From contig CAZWGO010000003.1 of NCBI GenBank assembly GCA_964633355.1, positions 1-64,000 of the forward strand: a DNA stretch of 64,000 bases, given 5' to 3'. The translations under genes and the position numbers were made by a program. The DNA comes from Micavibrio_B sp964633355 (GTDB lineage: Bacteria > Pseudomonadota > Alphaproteobacteria > Micavibrionales > Micavibrionaceae). Below are positions 17,281-26,546 of this stretch, one piece after another. The notes beneath the pieces were generated by a model. It was given only the letters and a program-made list of their open reading frames with translations, was not told the DNA's origin and did not search any database. Numbering within the stretch: position 1 is the stretch's first letter; each line of letters starts with the position of its first letter.

Positions 17281-17841
17281 ATGCGTGCAGAGATAGTCGA
17301 AAATACCAGAGAATTACAGACAGAGCGTCTAAGCCTCAGACGTCTGGTGATGAGTGATGGCATTTCACTTTTTAATACGTTTGTGTCACCCCATAATCCC
17401 GAAATTGCCGAGTTTGCAAGCGCTATGACTCTGGATGATATGAAGGGTTGGTGCGACAGAGCTGAGAAATTCAATGCGACGGGTCAAGGATATCTGGCGG
17501 GCGTATTTAACTGCCAGAGCAAAGAACCGAAAATGCTCGGCTATGCCGGCATTACCTATAACAGCAAAAAAGAACCCGATCCTGATATCTGGGAGATTGG
17601 ATTTTGGTTTCATGACAACTTCCGCAACCAAGGATATGCGACCGAAGCCGCCGCCGCCTTGATTAAATTTGGCGATAAAAGCCTCAGCCTTAAAGGCCTG
17701 TTCGCAACAACTGCCTTAGACAATGCCTCATCCGGCGCGGTACTGCTCAAAAACGGTTTTAGTCTTACCAGAACCCTGATGGTGAAAATATCGGGTGCTG
17801 ACCGCCCCTCAAATTTTTATGAGAAGAAGTTTGGTTATTAA
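17281..17841 (+). CDS. GNAT acetyltransferase, RimJ/RimL type
   Basis: A 186-aa N-acetyltransferase using acetyl-CoA. The start TERLSLRRLVMSDG is typical of the RimJ/RimL group, the acceptor-side strand is EIGFWFHDNFRNQGYATEAAAA, whose QGYATEA forms the acetyl-CoA pyrophosphate-binding loop, and the end VLLKNGFSLTRTL matches the family's final strand. Substrates of this group include ribosomal proteins and antibiotics, and the sequence does not decide. A palindromic element begins right at its stop codon. Confidence 0.82.
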   Translation: MRAEIVENTRELQTERLSLRRLVMSDGISLFNTFVSPHNPEIAEFASAMTLDDMKGWCDRAEKFNATGQGYLAGVFNCQSKEPKMLGYAGITYNSKKEPDPDIWEIGFWFHDNFRNQGYATEAAAALIKFGDKSLSLKGLFATTALDNASSGAVLLKNGFSLTRTLMVKISGADRPSNFYEKKFGY

Positions 17842-17920
17842 TTGTCATGTCGAACATATGAGAGACATCTCCTCTTAGTGACTTAAGGTGAGATCCCTCG
17901 GCTACGCTCGGGATGACAAT
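17841..17920. repeat. Palindromic element (TGTCAT type)
   Basis: Terminal arms ATTGTCAT and ATGACAAT enclose an 80-base unit with the GAGATCCCTCGG ... CGGGATGAC core. It fills the gap between the GNAT gene and the amidohydrolase gene and is related to the element at 31627-31698. Confidence 0.65.
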
Positions 17921-17973
17921 TTGTGATTTAAATTCAGGGTTTTCATTTCGGGAATACGGACTAAGATCATTAA

Positions 17974-18858
17974 ATGTCCTCTCTGGAACCCGAAATCGCG
18001 AATGTTTATAAAATCTTGCAGCCCCTTCCGGCGCAGAGCATTCCGGTCGTATTCAATTCCCCGCATAGCGGCACGATCTATCCGGATAATTACGGTTATG
18101 CCTCGACGCTGGATTTGCTGCGCCGGACAGAAGATTTATATATCGACGATCTTTATGCAGACGTCACAAAATTAGGCGCGCCGCTTCTTGCCTGCCAGTT
18201 CGCGCGCTCCTATATCGACGTCAACCGCGCCGAAGACGACATCGATCCTGATCTTTTAGATACTGACTGGCCGGAAAAATACGAGCCAACGATACGGTCC
18301 GCTGCCGGCCACGGACTTGTCCATCGCCTGATCCGCGCAGGATTCCCGATTTACGACCGCCGCCTGAATGTCGCGGAAGTTCGGGACCGCATCGATCACT
18401 ATTATCGCCCCTATCATGCAGCACTTAAAGACCTGCTTGACACAACCCATTATAATTTCGGACAAGTTTGGCATATCGATTGCCACTCGATGAATTCTCT
18501 GTCATCCAAAGTCGGCTCGGCGTTTTCTGTCAAAGAAGCGGATTTCGTGCTTGGCGACCGCGACGGAACAACTTGCGATCCTAAATTTACAAGGACAATC
18601 AAAGACTTCCTGAGAGATCTTGGGTACAAAGTTAATATCAACGATCCTTACAAGGGAGTGGAGCTTTTGAAGCGCTATTCCAACCCGCAAATGGGCCGCC
18701 ACGGCTTGCAAATAGAGATCAACAAATCGCTCTATCTGAATGAAGAAACTCAGGAAAAAAGCAAAAATTACAGCAGGTTAAAGAGTGACCTTTATAAACT
18801 TTGTGAGTTTATTGTCGACTGGGCCGGGACGCAGAAGATTGCGATAGCGGCAGATTAG
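17974..18858 (+). CDS. N-formylglutamate amidohydrolase
   Basis: The 294-aa protein belongs to the N-formylglutamate amidohydrolase family, zinc-dependent enzymes that release formate from N-formylglutamate at the end of one histidine-degradation route. Recognisable segments are VVFNSPHSGTIYPDNYGY near the N-terminus, TEDLYIDDLYAD, ARSYIDVNRAEDDIDP and the metal-site region WHIDCHSMNS. No other histidine-utilisation gene is nearby, so it may serve another amide. A TAAGAT lies six bases before the ATG and there is no Shine-Dalgarno sequence. Confidence 0.88.
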   Translation: MSSLEPEIANVYKILQPLPAQSIPVVFNSPHSGTIYPDNYGYASTLDLLRRTEDLYIDDLYADVTKLGAPLLACQFARSYIDVNRAEDDIDPDLLDTDWPEKYEPTIRSAAGHGLVHRLIRAGFPIYDRRLNVAEVRDRIDHYYRPYHAALKDLLDTTHYNFGQVWHIDCHSMNSLSSKVGSAFSVKEADFVLGDRDGTTCDPKFTRTIKDFLRDLGYKVNINDPYKGVELLKRYSNPQMGRHGLQIEINKSLYLNEETQEKSKNYSRLKSDLYKLCEFIVDWAGTQKIAIAAD

Positions 18859-18885
18859 GGTTCGTCACATAAGACACGGAGCATG

Positions 18886-18949
18886 CCTTCCCCACGAAAT
18901 GGGATCTAAGCTTGGTACTACATCAGATCTCCGCTTCCGCGGGGAAAAC
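18886..18949. repeat. Palindromic element (CTTTCCCC type)
   Basis: CCTTCCCCACGAAATGGGATCT and AGATCTCCGCTTCCGCGGGG form imperfect paired arms of the same family as the elements at 33631, 43212, 59494 and 63265. It lies between the amidohydrolase and the 77-aa gene. Confidence 0.65.
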
Positions 18950-18990
18950 AGAAATTTGCATATTAAGACCCAATGTCTTAGTACTCAATA

Positions 18991-19224
18991 ATGGAAGAAG
19001 ACAAATCATACATAGTTGGCATTATCCGAATAGAATTTTTAGAAGCTGTTAAAGCTGAATTCCCAAACTTATCTGATCGCAGCGCGACTCTCATCGCCGA
19101 CATTTTTGCTCAAACTCAGCTCGATGAATTTGAAATTGCTCATGAGATAAACATAAAAGAGAGATTAGATGATCTATCGAGAAATCAGTTAGATCAATTA
19201 TTCCGAGGCATAGAACCGGATTAA
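18991..19224 (+). CDS. Hypothetical protein, 77 aa
   Basis: A small acidic, probably helical protein that I do not recognise. It overlaps the stop of the convergent lipB gene by four bases. No clear Shine-Dalgarno sequence is seen before the ATG. The coding call rests on the open frame and compact fit between neighbours, so it is moderate. Confidence 0.4.
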   Translation: MEEDKSYIVGIIRIEFLEAVKAEFPNLSDRSATLIADIFAQTQLDEFEIAHEINIKERLDDLSRNQLDQLFRGIEPD

Positions 19225-19877
19225 CCAAATACGTTAACCCACTGTTCTTTCATTATTTTCTGCACTTCATTTATTGACGTTTGCATTCCCAGTGATTTGA
19301 GTGAGCAAACGCCATGGTCGGCAATGCCACAGGGCACGATACCGCCAAAATGGGAAAGGTCGGGGTCGATATTGATCGAGATGCCGTGATAGGTGACCCA
19401 GTGCCGGACGCGGACGCCGATGGCGGCGATTTTGGATTCTGTTGAGACATCGTCCCTCACCCAACCCTCTCCCGGGGGAAGAAAGCTTTTAACCCAGATG
19501 CCGACGCGACCTTCTCTTCGCTCTCCGGCAACACCTAATTCTGCCAGTGAATTGATGATCCATTGCTCAAGATTATGTATATATTTTTTGATGTCCGGTT
19601 CCGCCCTATGCTTTCTTAAATTCAGCATGACATAGGCTACTAATTGGCCGGGACCGTGATAGGTGTATTGACCACCGCGTCCGGTTTCGAAAACCGGGAA
19701 TTGCGGGGATAATAAATCTTTGGTATTCGCGGATGTTCCAGCCGTGTAGAGCGGCGGGTGTTCCAGAAACCAGACAAGCTCGTCCGCCTCACCCTCACGG
19801 ATTGCTGCAACGCGATTTTCCATGAATTCTATCGCCTCCGGATAGTCCACAAGATCGTCTGAAAATTTCCATTCCAT
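19221..19877 (-). CDS. lipB: Octanoyltransferase LipB with an in-frame repeat insertion
   Basis: LipB moves octanoyl groups from acyl carrier protein to lipoyl domains, the first step of lipoate synthesis. The 218-aa protein has the substrate motif GRGGQYTYHGPGQLVAY (67-83), the catalytic lysine K149 in SKIAAIGVRVR and the catalytic cysteine C183 in GIVPCGIADHGV. Between GRVGIWV and K149 lies an unusual stretch (about residues 131-144, SFLPPGEGWVRDDV) encoded by half of a palindromic element found at 52340-52440. Family members have a shorter loop there. The frame remains open, so the enzyme is probably functional. Confidence 0.93.
   Translation of the reverse strand: MEWKFSDDLVDYPEAIEFMENRVAAIREGEADELVWFLEHPPLYTAGTSANTKDLLSPQFPVFETGRGGQYTYHGPGQLVAYVMLNLRKHRAEPDIKKYIHNLEQWIINSLAELGVAGERREGRVGIWVKSFLPPGEGWVRDDVSTESKIAAIGVRVRHWVTYHGISINIDPDLSHFGGIVPCGIADHGVCSLKSLGMQTSINEVQKIMKEQWVNVFG
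19454..19485. repeat. Half palindromic element inside lipB
   Basis: CCCTCACCCAACCCTCTCCC and the following GGGGGAAG match the right-hand arm of the element at 52340-52440 with a few differences. It is read in frame as part of LipB. Confidence 0.6.
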
Positions 19878-19946
19878 TTCACTCCATTACAGGCTTGCGT
19901 GGCCGAATTCAATCTGTTACGACACAGCCTTCTTCTACTACCACCT

Positions 19947-20031
19947 GCGGCCATGGCGGAATTGGTAGACGCGCATCGTTGAGGTCGATGTGGGGCAACC
20001 CGTGGAAGTTCGAGTCTTCTTGGCCGCACCA
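19947..20031 (+). tRNA. tRNA-Leu (anticodon GAG)
   Basis: The acceptor arms GCGGCCA (19947-19953) and TGGCCGC (20021-20027) pair fully and are followed by the discriminator A and an encoded CCA. The D-arm holds GGAATTGGTAGAC, the anticodon stem CATCG/CGATG carries the loop TTGAGGT with anticodon GAG, a long variable arm (TGGGGCAACCCGT) marks a class II tRNA, and GTTCGAGTC is the T-loop. The total of 85 bases is normal for tRNA-Leu. Confidence 0.95.
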
Positions 20032-20033
20032 AG

Positions 20034-20125
20034 CTTCGCCCCTAAAGGGGCTACGCTTGGCACGCCAGTGCCAAAAGTGGCCTTTTTAGGGACGAAGCGT
20101 AGTCCGGCGTAGCCACTTGGCGAAG
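20034..20125. repeat. Palindromic element after tRNA-Leu
   Basis: Arms CTTCGCC (20034-20040) and GGCGAAG (20119-20125) enclose nested shorter palindromes, including CCCCTAAAGGGG and GGCACGCCAGTGCC. It begins three bases after the tRNA CCA. A tRNA 3'-processing or termination role is possible; no T-tract is seen. Confidence 0.5.
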
Positions 20126-20195
20126 ACGGACAATTCAATTTAATTTTTCAGGGCTCTTGCCAGCGAACCAATTTTACATCTAAAGGGATTTGATA

Positions 20196-22511
20196 ATGAA
20201 GGACACACTCCGCGAAGCAGCGTTAGAATATCACCTTCATCCAAAGCCCGGTAAAATTGCCATTCAGGCCACCAAGCCCATGGCTACCCAACGTGACCTC
20301 GCGCTCGCTTACTCCCCCGGCGTTGCCATTCCCTGCCTTGAAATTGAAAAAGATCCTTTAAAGGCCCTCGACTATACGTCACGCGGTAATATCGTCGCGG
20401 TTATCTCGAACGGAACTGCCGTTTTGGGTCTGGGCGATATCGGCGCACTGGCGTCCAAGCCGGTCATGGAAGGCAAAGCCGTCCTCTTCAAAAAATTCGC
20501 CGATATCGATTCCATCGATATCGAGATCAATGAAAAAGATCCGCAAAAGCTGATCGAGATTATTGCAAGCCTGGAGCCTTCATTCGGCGGCATTAACCTT
20601 GAAGATATTAAGTCCCCTGAATGTTTCGAGATTGAGCGCACACTTCGTGAACGCATGAAAATTCCTGTCTTCCATGATGACCAGCACGGAACCGCGATTA
20701 TTGCCGGAGCTGCGATTTACAACTGGATGCACATCACCGGCAAAGAATGGAAAGATACCAAGCTTGTCGTCAATGGCGCTGGCGCATCGGCCATCGCCTG
20801 TATGACGATGATTCACCAGCTAGGCATGCCGTTGGACAATATTATTGCCTGCGACCGTAACGGCGTCATTTATAAAGGCCGCAACGAAGGCATGGACGCG
20901 GAGAAAGAAAAATTCGCGAATGGCATTACCAAAGCGCGTACGCTTCCTGAAGCTTTGAAAGGCGCGCATATTTTCCTTGGTCTTTCCGCCGCCGGCGCGC
21001 TGAAGCCTGAATATATGGAAGGCATGGTTGAAGAGCCGCTGGTTCTGGCCCTTGCCAACCCGACGCCCGAAATCCTGCCGGAAGAAGCCTTGAAAGTTCG
21101 CCCGAAAGCCTTGATCTGTACAGGCCGCTCCGATTACCCGAACCAGGTTAACAACGTTCTTTGCTTCCCGTTTATTTTCCGTGGCGCTTTGGATGTCGGT
21201 GCTACCGCCATCAACGAAGAAATGAAAATGGCATGCGTGAAGGCAATTGCCGCCCTCGCCCGCAAGGAAGTATCCGAAGAAGTCGCAGCGATCTACCCCG
21301 ATGAAGTTCTGGAATTCGGCCCGGGTTATATGATCCCAAAACCGTTCGATCCGCGCTTGATGGTCGAGCTTCCAATGGCTGTTGCAAAAGTTGCGATGGA
21401 AACAGGAGTTGCGACCCGCCCGATCAAAGATTGGGATGCATACCGCGCCCGCTTGACCCAGCATTTCTATCGCACCGAAGGCGTGATGCGTCCGGTCTTC
21501 GCCAAGGCGAAAGCCAATCCGAAAACCGTTGTTTATTGCGAAGGCGAGGAAGACCGCGTTCTGCAAGCCGTTCAAACCGTTGTCGATGAGAGCCTTGCCA
21601 AGCCGATTGTGGTTGGCCGTAAAAGCGTCATTGAAACACGCTTGAAACGTTTGCGTTTGCGCATGGAAATCGGCAAAGACTTTGAGCTCGTCGATCCTGA
21701 AAACGATTCCCGTTACAAAGATTACTGGCAGACCTATCATTCCATCATGGAGCGTCAGGGCGTTACCGCTTCTTATGCGAAGAACGCAGTGCGTAACAGC
21801 AACACGATTATCGGCGCTTTGATGGTTCATAAAGGCGTCGCCGATTCCATGATCTGTGGAACAGTCGAGCCGTTTAAAAACCATTTAAAATCCATCGTTC
21901 GTATTATCGGCCTGAAACCGGGCGTTGAAACGGCGGCAGCGATGCCGTGCTTGCTACACCCTACCCGCGGACCGATCTTTATTTGCGATACGCATGTCAA
22001 TCCGGACCCGTCTATCGCGCAGATTTCAGAAATGACCTTACTGGCCGCCGAGCAGATGAAACGTTTCGGGATTACGCCGAAAGTCGCCCTGCTCTCGCAT
22101 TCAAATTTCGGATCGTCGGATAGCGAGAGCGCGATCAAAATGCGCTCGGCCTATTACGACCTGAAAATGCGTGACCCATCTCTGGAAATAGACGGTGAAA
22201 TGCATGCGGACGCTGCGCTGGATGAAAATATCCGCGGACAGTTCGTACCGAGCTCGCCGCTCAAAGGCAATGCGAATTTGCTGGTTATGCCGAATGTGGA
22301 ATCCGCCAATATCACCTATAACGCCATCAAGGTATTGGCCGATTGTATTACGATCGGTCCCCTTCTGCTTGGTGTCGGGCAAACGGCACATATTTTGACC
22401 AATGCCGCGACAAGCCGTGGTATAGTAAATGTCACGGCCTTATCGACCGTTGGCGCCCAGATATTCCAATCAGAAAATCCCGCTCAGTTTATCAGGCAGG
22501 ATCTAGAATAA
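20196..22511 (+). CDS. maeB: NADP-dependent malic enzyme with phosphotransacetylase domain
   Basis: It decarboxylates malate to pyruvate with NADP reduction. From the ATG at 20196 the protein is 771 aa; an upstream TTG at 20190 would add two residues. The N-terminal malic domain includes LAYSPGVAIPCLEIEKDP, followed by the metal/NAD(P) region (HDDQHGTAIIAGAA, VVNGAGASAIAC). From about residue 430 a domain homologous to phosphate acetyltransferase follows, usual in long MaeB proteins, where it binds acetyl-CoA as a regulator and is not thought to be catalytic. AAAGGGA lies before the ATG. Eleven tail residues and 15 bases separate it from mgtE. Confidence 0.95.
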   Translation: MKDTLREAALEYHLHPKPGKIAIQATKPMATQRDLALAYSPGVAIPCLEIEKDPLKALDYTSRGNIVAVISNGTAVLGLGDIGALASKPVMEGKAVLFKKFADIDSIDIEINEKDPQKLIEIIASLEPSFGGINLEDIKSPECFEIERTLRERMKIPVFHDDQHGTAIIAGAAIYNWMHITGKEWKDTKLVVNGAGASAIACMTMIHQLGMPLDNIIACDRNGVIYKGRNEGMDAEKEKFANGITKARTLPEALKGAHIFLGLSAAGALKPEYMEGMVEEPLVLALANPTPEILPEEALKVRPKALICTGRSDYPNQVNNVLCFPFIFRGALDVGATAINEEMKMACVKAIAALARKEVSEEVAAIYPDEVLEFGPGYMIPKPFDPRLMVELPMAVAKVAMETGVATRPIKDWDAYRARLTQHFYRTEGVMRPVFAKAKANPKTVVYCEGEEDRVLQAVQTVVDESLAKPIVVGRKSVIETRLKRLRLRMEIGKDFELVDPENDSRYKDYWQTYHSIMERQGVTASYAKNAVRNSNTIIGALMVHKGVADSMICGTVEPFKNHLKSIVRIIGLKPGVETAAAMPCLLHPTRGPIFICDTHVNPDPSIAQISEMTLLAAEQMKRFGITPKVALLSHSNFGSSDSESAIKMRSAYYDLKMRDPSLEIDGEMHADAALDENIRGQFVPSSPLKGNANLLVMPNVESANITYNAIKVLADCITIGPLLLGVGQTAHILTNAATSRGIVNVTALSTVGAQIFQSENPAQFIRQDLE

Positions 22512-22526
22512 GCAAAGGTCCCTCAA

Positions 22527-23939
22527 ATGATTGAGGAAGACGACAAAACCCCTGTTATTTCCGAAGAGGAAATAATAGAAGATGAGGGAACGGCCCTGCT
22601 GGGTTTGCAGGACGATGAAATCGCACGTATCCGCGAAGCTCTCGACGACGAAGACGCCGAGAAACTGACTTTCCTGTTCGAAAATCTCGGCCCTTACGAT
22701 AAAGCCGATCTTCTCGAAAAAGTGAACATGGATACGCGGACACGCTTGCTGGAATACGGCAACGTGTTGTTCGAACCCGAAGTGTTCACCTATATTCAGG
22801 AAGAAGTCCGCCGCCAGATTCTCGAGAACATGGAGCCAGCTCAAATTGCCGGAATTATTTCCGAGCTCGATTCAGATGATGCGCTTGATTTAATCCTGCC
22901 TCTCGAAGAAGAATTCAAGCACGAAGTCATCCGTAAACTCTCTGCCAAGACGCGACTGGTCTTACAGGAAGGTTTGAGCTTCCCCGAAGAATCTGCCGGA
23001 CGTTTGATGCAGCGTGAATTCGTTGCCGTGCCGCAATTCTGGACGGTCGGCAAAACTATCGATTACTTACGCGCCGCCGCAGAAGACTTGCCTGATACAT
23101 TCTACGATTTGATCGTTATCGATCCGTCCTATCATATTGCCGGTGAGATTCCGCTGCACCGCCTGGTCCGCGCCCGTCGTTCTGAAAAGATCGAAGCGCT
23201 GACGCTCGATGATACCCACCCTATTCCGGCCACAATGGATCAGGAAGAAGTGGCGGAAATCTTCCGTAACGAAGATTTGGCGTCTGCGCCGGTTGTCGAT
23301 GAAGATGGCCGCCTGATCGGTATCATTACCTACGATGACGTTATCGACGTTATCGATGAAGAAGCGCAGGAAGATTTGCTCAAACTCGGTGGTATTGAAG
23401 AGGACGATTTGTATCGCTCCATCATGTCCACCTCCAGCTCGCGTTTCCGCTGGCTGTTTATCAATCTTTTTACCGCCTTTATGGCGGCGGCGGTGATTTC
23501 GGTTTTTCAGGTCACGATTGAAAAAGTCGTGGCGCTCGCCGTTCTAATGCCGATTGTCGCCGGTATGGGCGGTAATGCCGGAACGCAGGCCTTGACCGTT
23601 GCCGTTCGCGCCTTGGCCACCCGCGAACTCTCCAGCACCAACGCATGGCGGGTTATCGGCAAGGAAGTCGCCGTCGGTTTCGTTAATGGGGCGGTCTTCG
23701 CCGTTATGGTTGGCCTTGTCGCCGGTATCTGGTTCCATGATCCGAAACTTGGCGCGGTTATCGCCTCCGCCATGATTACCAATCTTGTCGTCGCCGGATT
23801 TTTTGGCGCGTCCGTCCCTATCGTCCTCGACCGTTACGATATCGACCCAGCCATCGCTTCGGGCGTTTTTCTGACCGCCATGACCGATTGCATAGGATTC
23901 CTGACCTTTCTTGGCCTGGCGACGATGTTCCTGCTTTAA
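22527..23939 (+). CDS. mgtE: Magnesium transporter MgtE
   Basis: A Mg2+ channel/transporter in the inner membrane. The 470-aa protein has an acidic cytoplasmic N domain (about 20-150), two CBS domains (about 155-290, including VDEDGRLIGIITYDDVIDVI) that sense magnesium and gate the pore, and five C-terminal membrane segments with the conserved PIVAGMGGNAGTQALTV motif lining the pore. Length is usual. It lies 15 bases downstream of maeB, so co-transcription is likely, and is followed at 23999 by the PBP gene. Confidence 0.95.
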   Translation: MIEEDDKTPVISEEEIIEDEGTALLGLQDDEIARIREALDDEDAEKLTFLFENLGPYDKADLLEKVNMDTRTRLLEYGNVLFEPEVFTYIQEEVRRQILENMEPAQIAGIISELDSDDALDLILPLEEEFKHEVIRKLSAKTRLVLQEGLSFPEESAGRLMQREFVAVPQFWTVGKTIDYLRAAAEDLPDTFYDLIVIDPSYHIAGEIPLHRLVRARRSEKIEALTLDDTHPIPATMDQEEVAEIFRNEDLASAPVVDEDGRLIGIITYDDVIDVIDEEAQEDLLKLGGIEEDDLYRSIMSTSSSRFRWLFINLFTAFMAAAVISVFQVTIEKVVALAVLMPIVAGMGGNAGTQALTVAVRALATRELSSTNAWRVIGKEVAVGFVNGAVFAVMVGLVAGIWFHDPKLGAVIASAMITNLVVAGFFGASVPIVLDRYDIDPAIASGVFLTAMTDCIGFLTFLGLATMFLL

Positions 23940-23998
23940 TTTACCTTGAAAATAAGGGAGCTTTTGACTAACAAGAGCGTTAGCAAAAGTAGAGCCTC

Positions 23999-26005
23999 AT
24001 GCCCCCGAAAAAACGCAATTACAAAGCTGCCAGCCGTTATTCCGAGCCGTCCCTTGTTGGCCGTCTGGTAAAATGGTGTTTTGTGCTAGCTATATGGGGC
24101 ATCATCGTCGTTGCCGGAGTCGTCGCATGGTATGCGCGGGAACTGCCCGACATCATCCGCAAACCTTTGGAAGAGCGTAAAACTTCGATCACCGTTTTAG
24201 CCAATGACGGCTCCGTGATCGGACGCTATGGCGATATCACCGGAAATACCCTGACCGTCAAAGAATTACCAAAGCATTTGATCGACGCTATTCTTTCAAC
24301 CGAAGACCGCCGTTTTTACATGCATTACGGGATCGATCCGATCGGCCTTTTCCGTGCGGTCGTCATCAACTCCCTTCACGGCAATGTAAAACAAGGTGGC
24401 TCGACGATTACCCAGCAGCTTGCCAAGAATTTATTCTTGAGCCAGCAAAAAACCTATAAGCGTAAAATTCAGGAAGCTCTACTCGCCATCTGGCTGGAAC
24501 ATGAACTGACAAAAGACGAAATCCTCACCGCCTATTTAAACCGCGTTTATATGGGCGCCGGAACTTACGGCGTCGACGCAGCGTCGCATGTCTATTTCAA
24601 CAAGAGCGCACGCAATATAAATCTCAAAGAATCCGCTATACTGGCCGGATTACTTCGCGCACCATCTCGTTACTCTCCCCTCGCCAACCCGAAAGAAGCC
24701 GAGGCCCGTGCCAAAGTCGTTCTTGGGGCAATGGTCGATAACGGCAAGATCACGGAAAAAGAAGCCAAGGCCGCGTTTAAGAACACGGCCAGCGATAAGA
24801 CGGAACTGCGCGCCGACGGATCGTCCAGCCGTTACTTTGCCGATTACGTCGTCGATACGATTGATGATTTAATTGGCAAGCCTGACGAAGATATTATCGT
24901 CAAGACAACGCTCGATCCGGAAGTACAGTTAGGCGCGGCGTCGGTAATTTCCAAGAAAGTTGCCGATAATGAAAAGCTCAGAATTTCCCAAGGCGCGTCT
25001 GTCGTCCTTCGGCCTGATGGTTCTATTGTCGCCATGGTCGGCGGAGCTGATTACCGCAAGAGCCAGTTCAATCGCGCCGGTTCCGGCATGCGCCAACCGG
25101 GGTCAAGCTTCAAACCTCTTGTCTATCTCGCTGCGCTCGAAGCCGGATGGGATCAATATAGCCAGATCGACGATTTTCCGTTCTCGGATGGTAAATACCG
25201 CCCGCAAAATTTCGGCAACAAATATTACGGCGTCGTGACATTAACGGATGCGCTGACCATGTCGATGAACTCGGTTGCCGTGCAACTCGCTAAATATGTC
25301 GGCATCGACCATGTTATCTCGGTCGCCCGCCGCATGGGCATTACCGCCCAGCTAGAGCCAAACCTTGCTCTGGCTCTCGGCTCGAGTGAAGTTCCGATGG
25401 TAGAAATGGCGCAGGCCTATGCGACGATCGCCACAGGCGGTTATGCCGTTAAAGCGTACGGCATCAACGAGATCCGTGAAGAACGCACAAAAAAAGTTTT
25501 ATACAAGCACGAGAAGGAATCTTTCCCGCGCGTTTTCCGCGAGCGTGATGTGGCACAGCTCACCCGCATGATGGAAAGCGTTGTTCAGCACGGCACTGGC
25601 CAAGGTGCACGCGGCCCCTATTTCGCCGCCGGAAAAACAGGCACGACGCAGGATCACCGCGATGCATGGTTCGATGGTTTCTCCAATGACTATGTCGGCG
25701 TGGTATGGTTCGGCAATGATGATAACAAATCGATGAAGGCCGTCACCGGTGGCAGTATCTCGGCCACGGCATGGCGCGACATTATCTCCGCCGCCAAGGC
25801 GGACCCAACGCCTTCCCCGAATAACCTGCAAGTATCGGGCAGCTATTCCGACGATTTCGGCGACATGATGTCGAATTTGATGAATGAAAAAATGCCGGAA
25901 ACTCCCGTATCGGGCAATCTGCCGGATGGATATCAAATGCCGACCGGCACATTCACGCCGGACAGACCGGGTGATAAAATCGGCTATGGCCGGTTTAACG
26001 ATTGA
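23999..26005 (+). CDS. Class A penicillin-binding protein (PBP1A family)
   Basis: A bifunctional peptidoglycan synthase. The 668-aa protein has a basic N-terminus, a membrane anchor (about 25-45), a glycosyltransferase 51 domain (about 65-240) with catalytic E102 in STEDRRFYMHYG and QGGSTITQQLAKN, and a transpeptidase domain with the active serine S369 in PGSSFK, SMN (422-424) and KTG (546-548). The C-terminal tail is short and rich in proline, glycine and methionine. It is shorter than E. coli PBP1a because the OB-like insert is missing. A terminator follows at 26014. Confidence 0.93.
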   Translation: MPPKKRNYKAASRYSEPSLVGRLVKWCFVLAIWGIIVVAGVVAWYARELPDIIRKPLEERKTSITVLANDGSVIGRYGDITGNTLTVKELPKHLIDAILSTEDRRFYMHYGIDPIGLFRAVVINSLHGNVKQGGSTITQQLAKNLFLSQQKTYKRKIQEALLAIWLEHELTKDEILTAYLNRVYMGAGTYGVDAASHVYFNKSARNINLKESAILAGLLRAPSRYSPLANPKEAEARAKVVLGAMVDNGKITEKEAKAAFKNTASDKTELRADGSSSRYFADYVVDTIDDLIGKPDEDIIVKTTLDPEVQLGAASVISKKVADNEKLRISQGASVVLRPDGSIVAMVGGADYRKSQFNRAGSGMRQPGSSFKPLVYLAALEAGWDQYSQIDDFPFSDGKYRPQNFGNKYYGVVTLTDALTMSMNSVAVQLAKYVGIDHVISVARRMGITAQLEPNLALALGSSEVPMVEMAQAYATIATGGYAVKAYGINEIREERTKKVLYKHEKESFPRVFRERDVAQLTRMMESVVQHGTGQGARGPYFAAGKTGTTQDHRDAWFDGFSNDYVGVVWFGNDDNKSMKAVTGGSISATAWRDIISAAKADPTPSPNNLQVSGSYSDDFGDMMSNLMNEKMPETPVSGNLPDGYQMPTGTFTPDRPGDKIGYGRFND

Positions 26006-26013
26006 TAAAAAAA

Positions 26014-26040
26014 GGACGGGGCCTCAGAAACTCCCCGTCC
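26014..26040. terminator. Rho-independent terminator between convergent genes
   Basis: GGACGGGG and CCCCGTCC form an eight-pair stem eight bases after the PBP stop. An A-run precedes it and a short T/A stretch follows, so it may serve both the PBP gene and the convergent small gene at 26078. Confidence 0.7.
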
Positions 26041-26077
26041 TAATATTAGACACACACTTTTTTAAACTTAATTTTCG

Positions 26078-26524
26078 CTACACCGTTTCTCTCGAAAAAA
26101 TATTTTCCGCCAATGTCGGATAAAATCTGCGGAATGCAGCAAAGCGATCTTCGCCAATTCGGCCCCAATGATTTTGCAAAGATTTAAGGGAAGAATTCGC
26201 CGCCCCTACTTCCCAGTCATCACGCATCAAACAAGAATCTGCATGATCCAGATAATCTGATGGCAAGGCGATACGAGGCGCGCGGAGACCCAAATCGACA
26301 AGCGTTTTGGCGACTTGCGAGTCCGGAAAATCCATCATGTCAGCGACAAACTGGATGGAGGTCAGTATCTTTATTTCCATGCGGCTATTGGCGACAGTTC
26401 GAAGATGGCGCATGAAGCGCGTATAAATCTCCATCTCATGCCGCGCATCGGCATGATTCATATCGCGGATTTCGGGAACGGGCAGAACTACACGATCAGT
26501 CAGCAAATTATCATTGGCTTTCAT
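26078..26524 (-). CDS. Hypothetical protein, 148 aa
   Basis: I do not recognise this protein. It is soluble and probably helical, with several histidines and an acidic centre; no known motif is seen. The start at 26524 is clear because a perfect AGGAGG lies just before this ATG; a TTG-initiated frame back to 26557 would run through a hairpin. The strong ribosome binding site together with a stable hairpin at 26547-26567 in its leader suggests high or regulated expression. Confidence 0.65.
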   Translation of the reverse strand: MKANDNLLTDRVVLPVPEIRDMNHADARHEMEIYTRFMRHLRTVANSRMEIKILTSIQFVADMMDFPDSQVAKTLVDLGLRAPRIALPSDYLDHADSCLMRDDWEVGAANSSLKSLQNHWGRIGEDRFAAFRRFYPTLAENIFSRETV

Positions 26525-26546
26525 GGTGTCCTCCTTTCGAGGGGCC

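Noticed and set aside
20820..21884. 354-aa open frame antisense to maeB
   Set aside because: Composition is a mirror of the coding strand of a clear enzyme gene; no promoter or ribosome binding site supports it.
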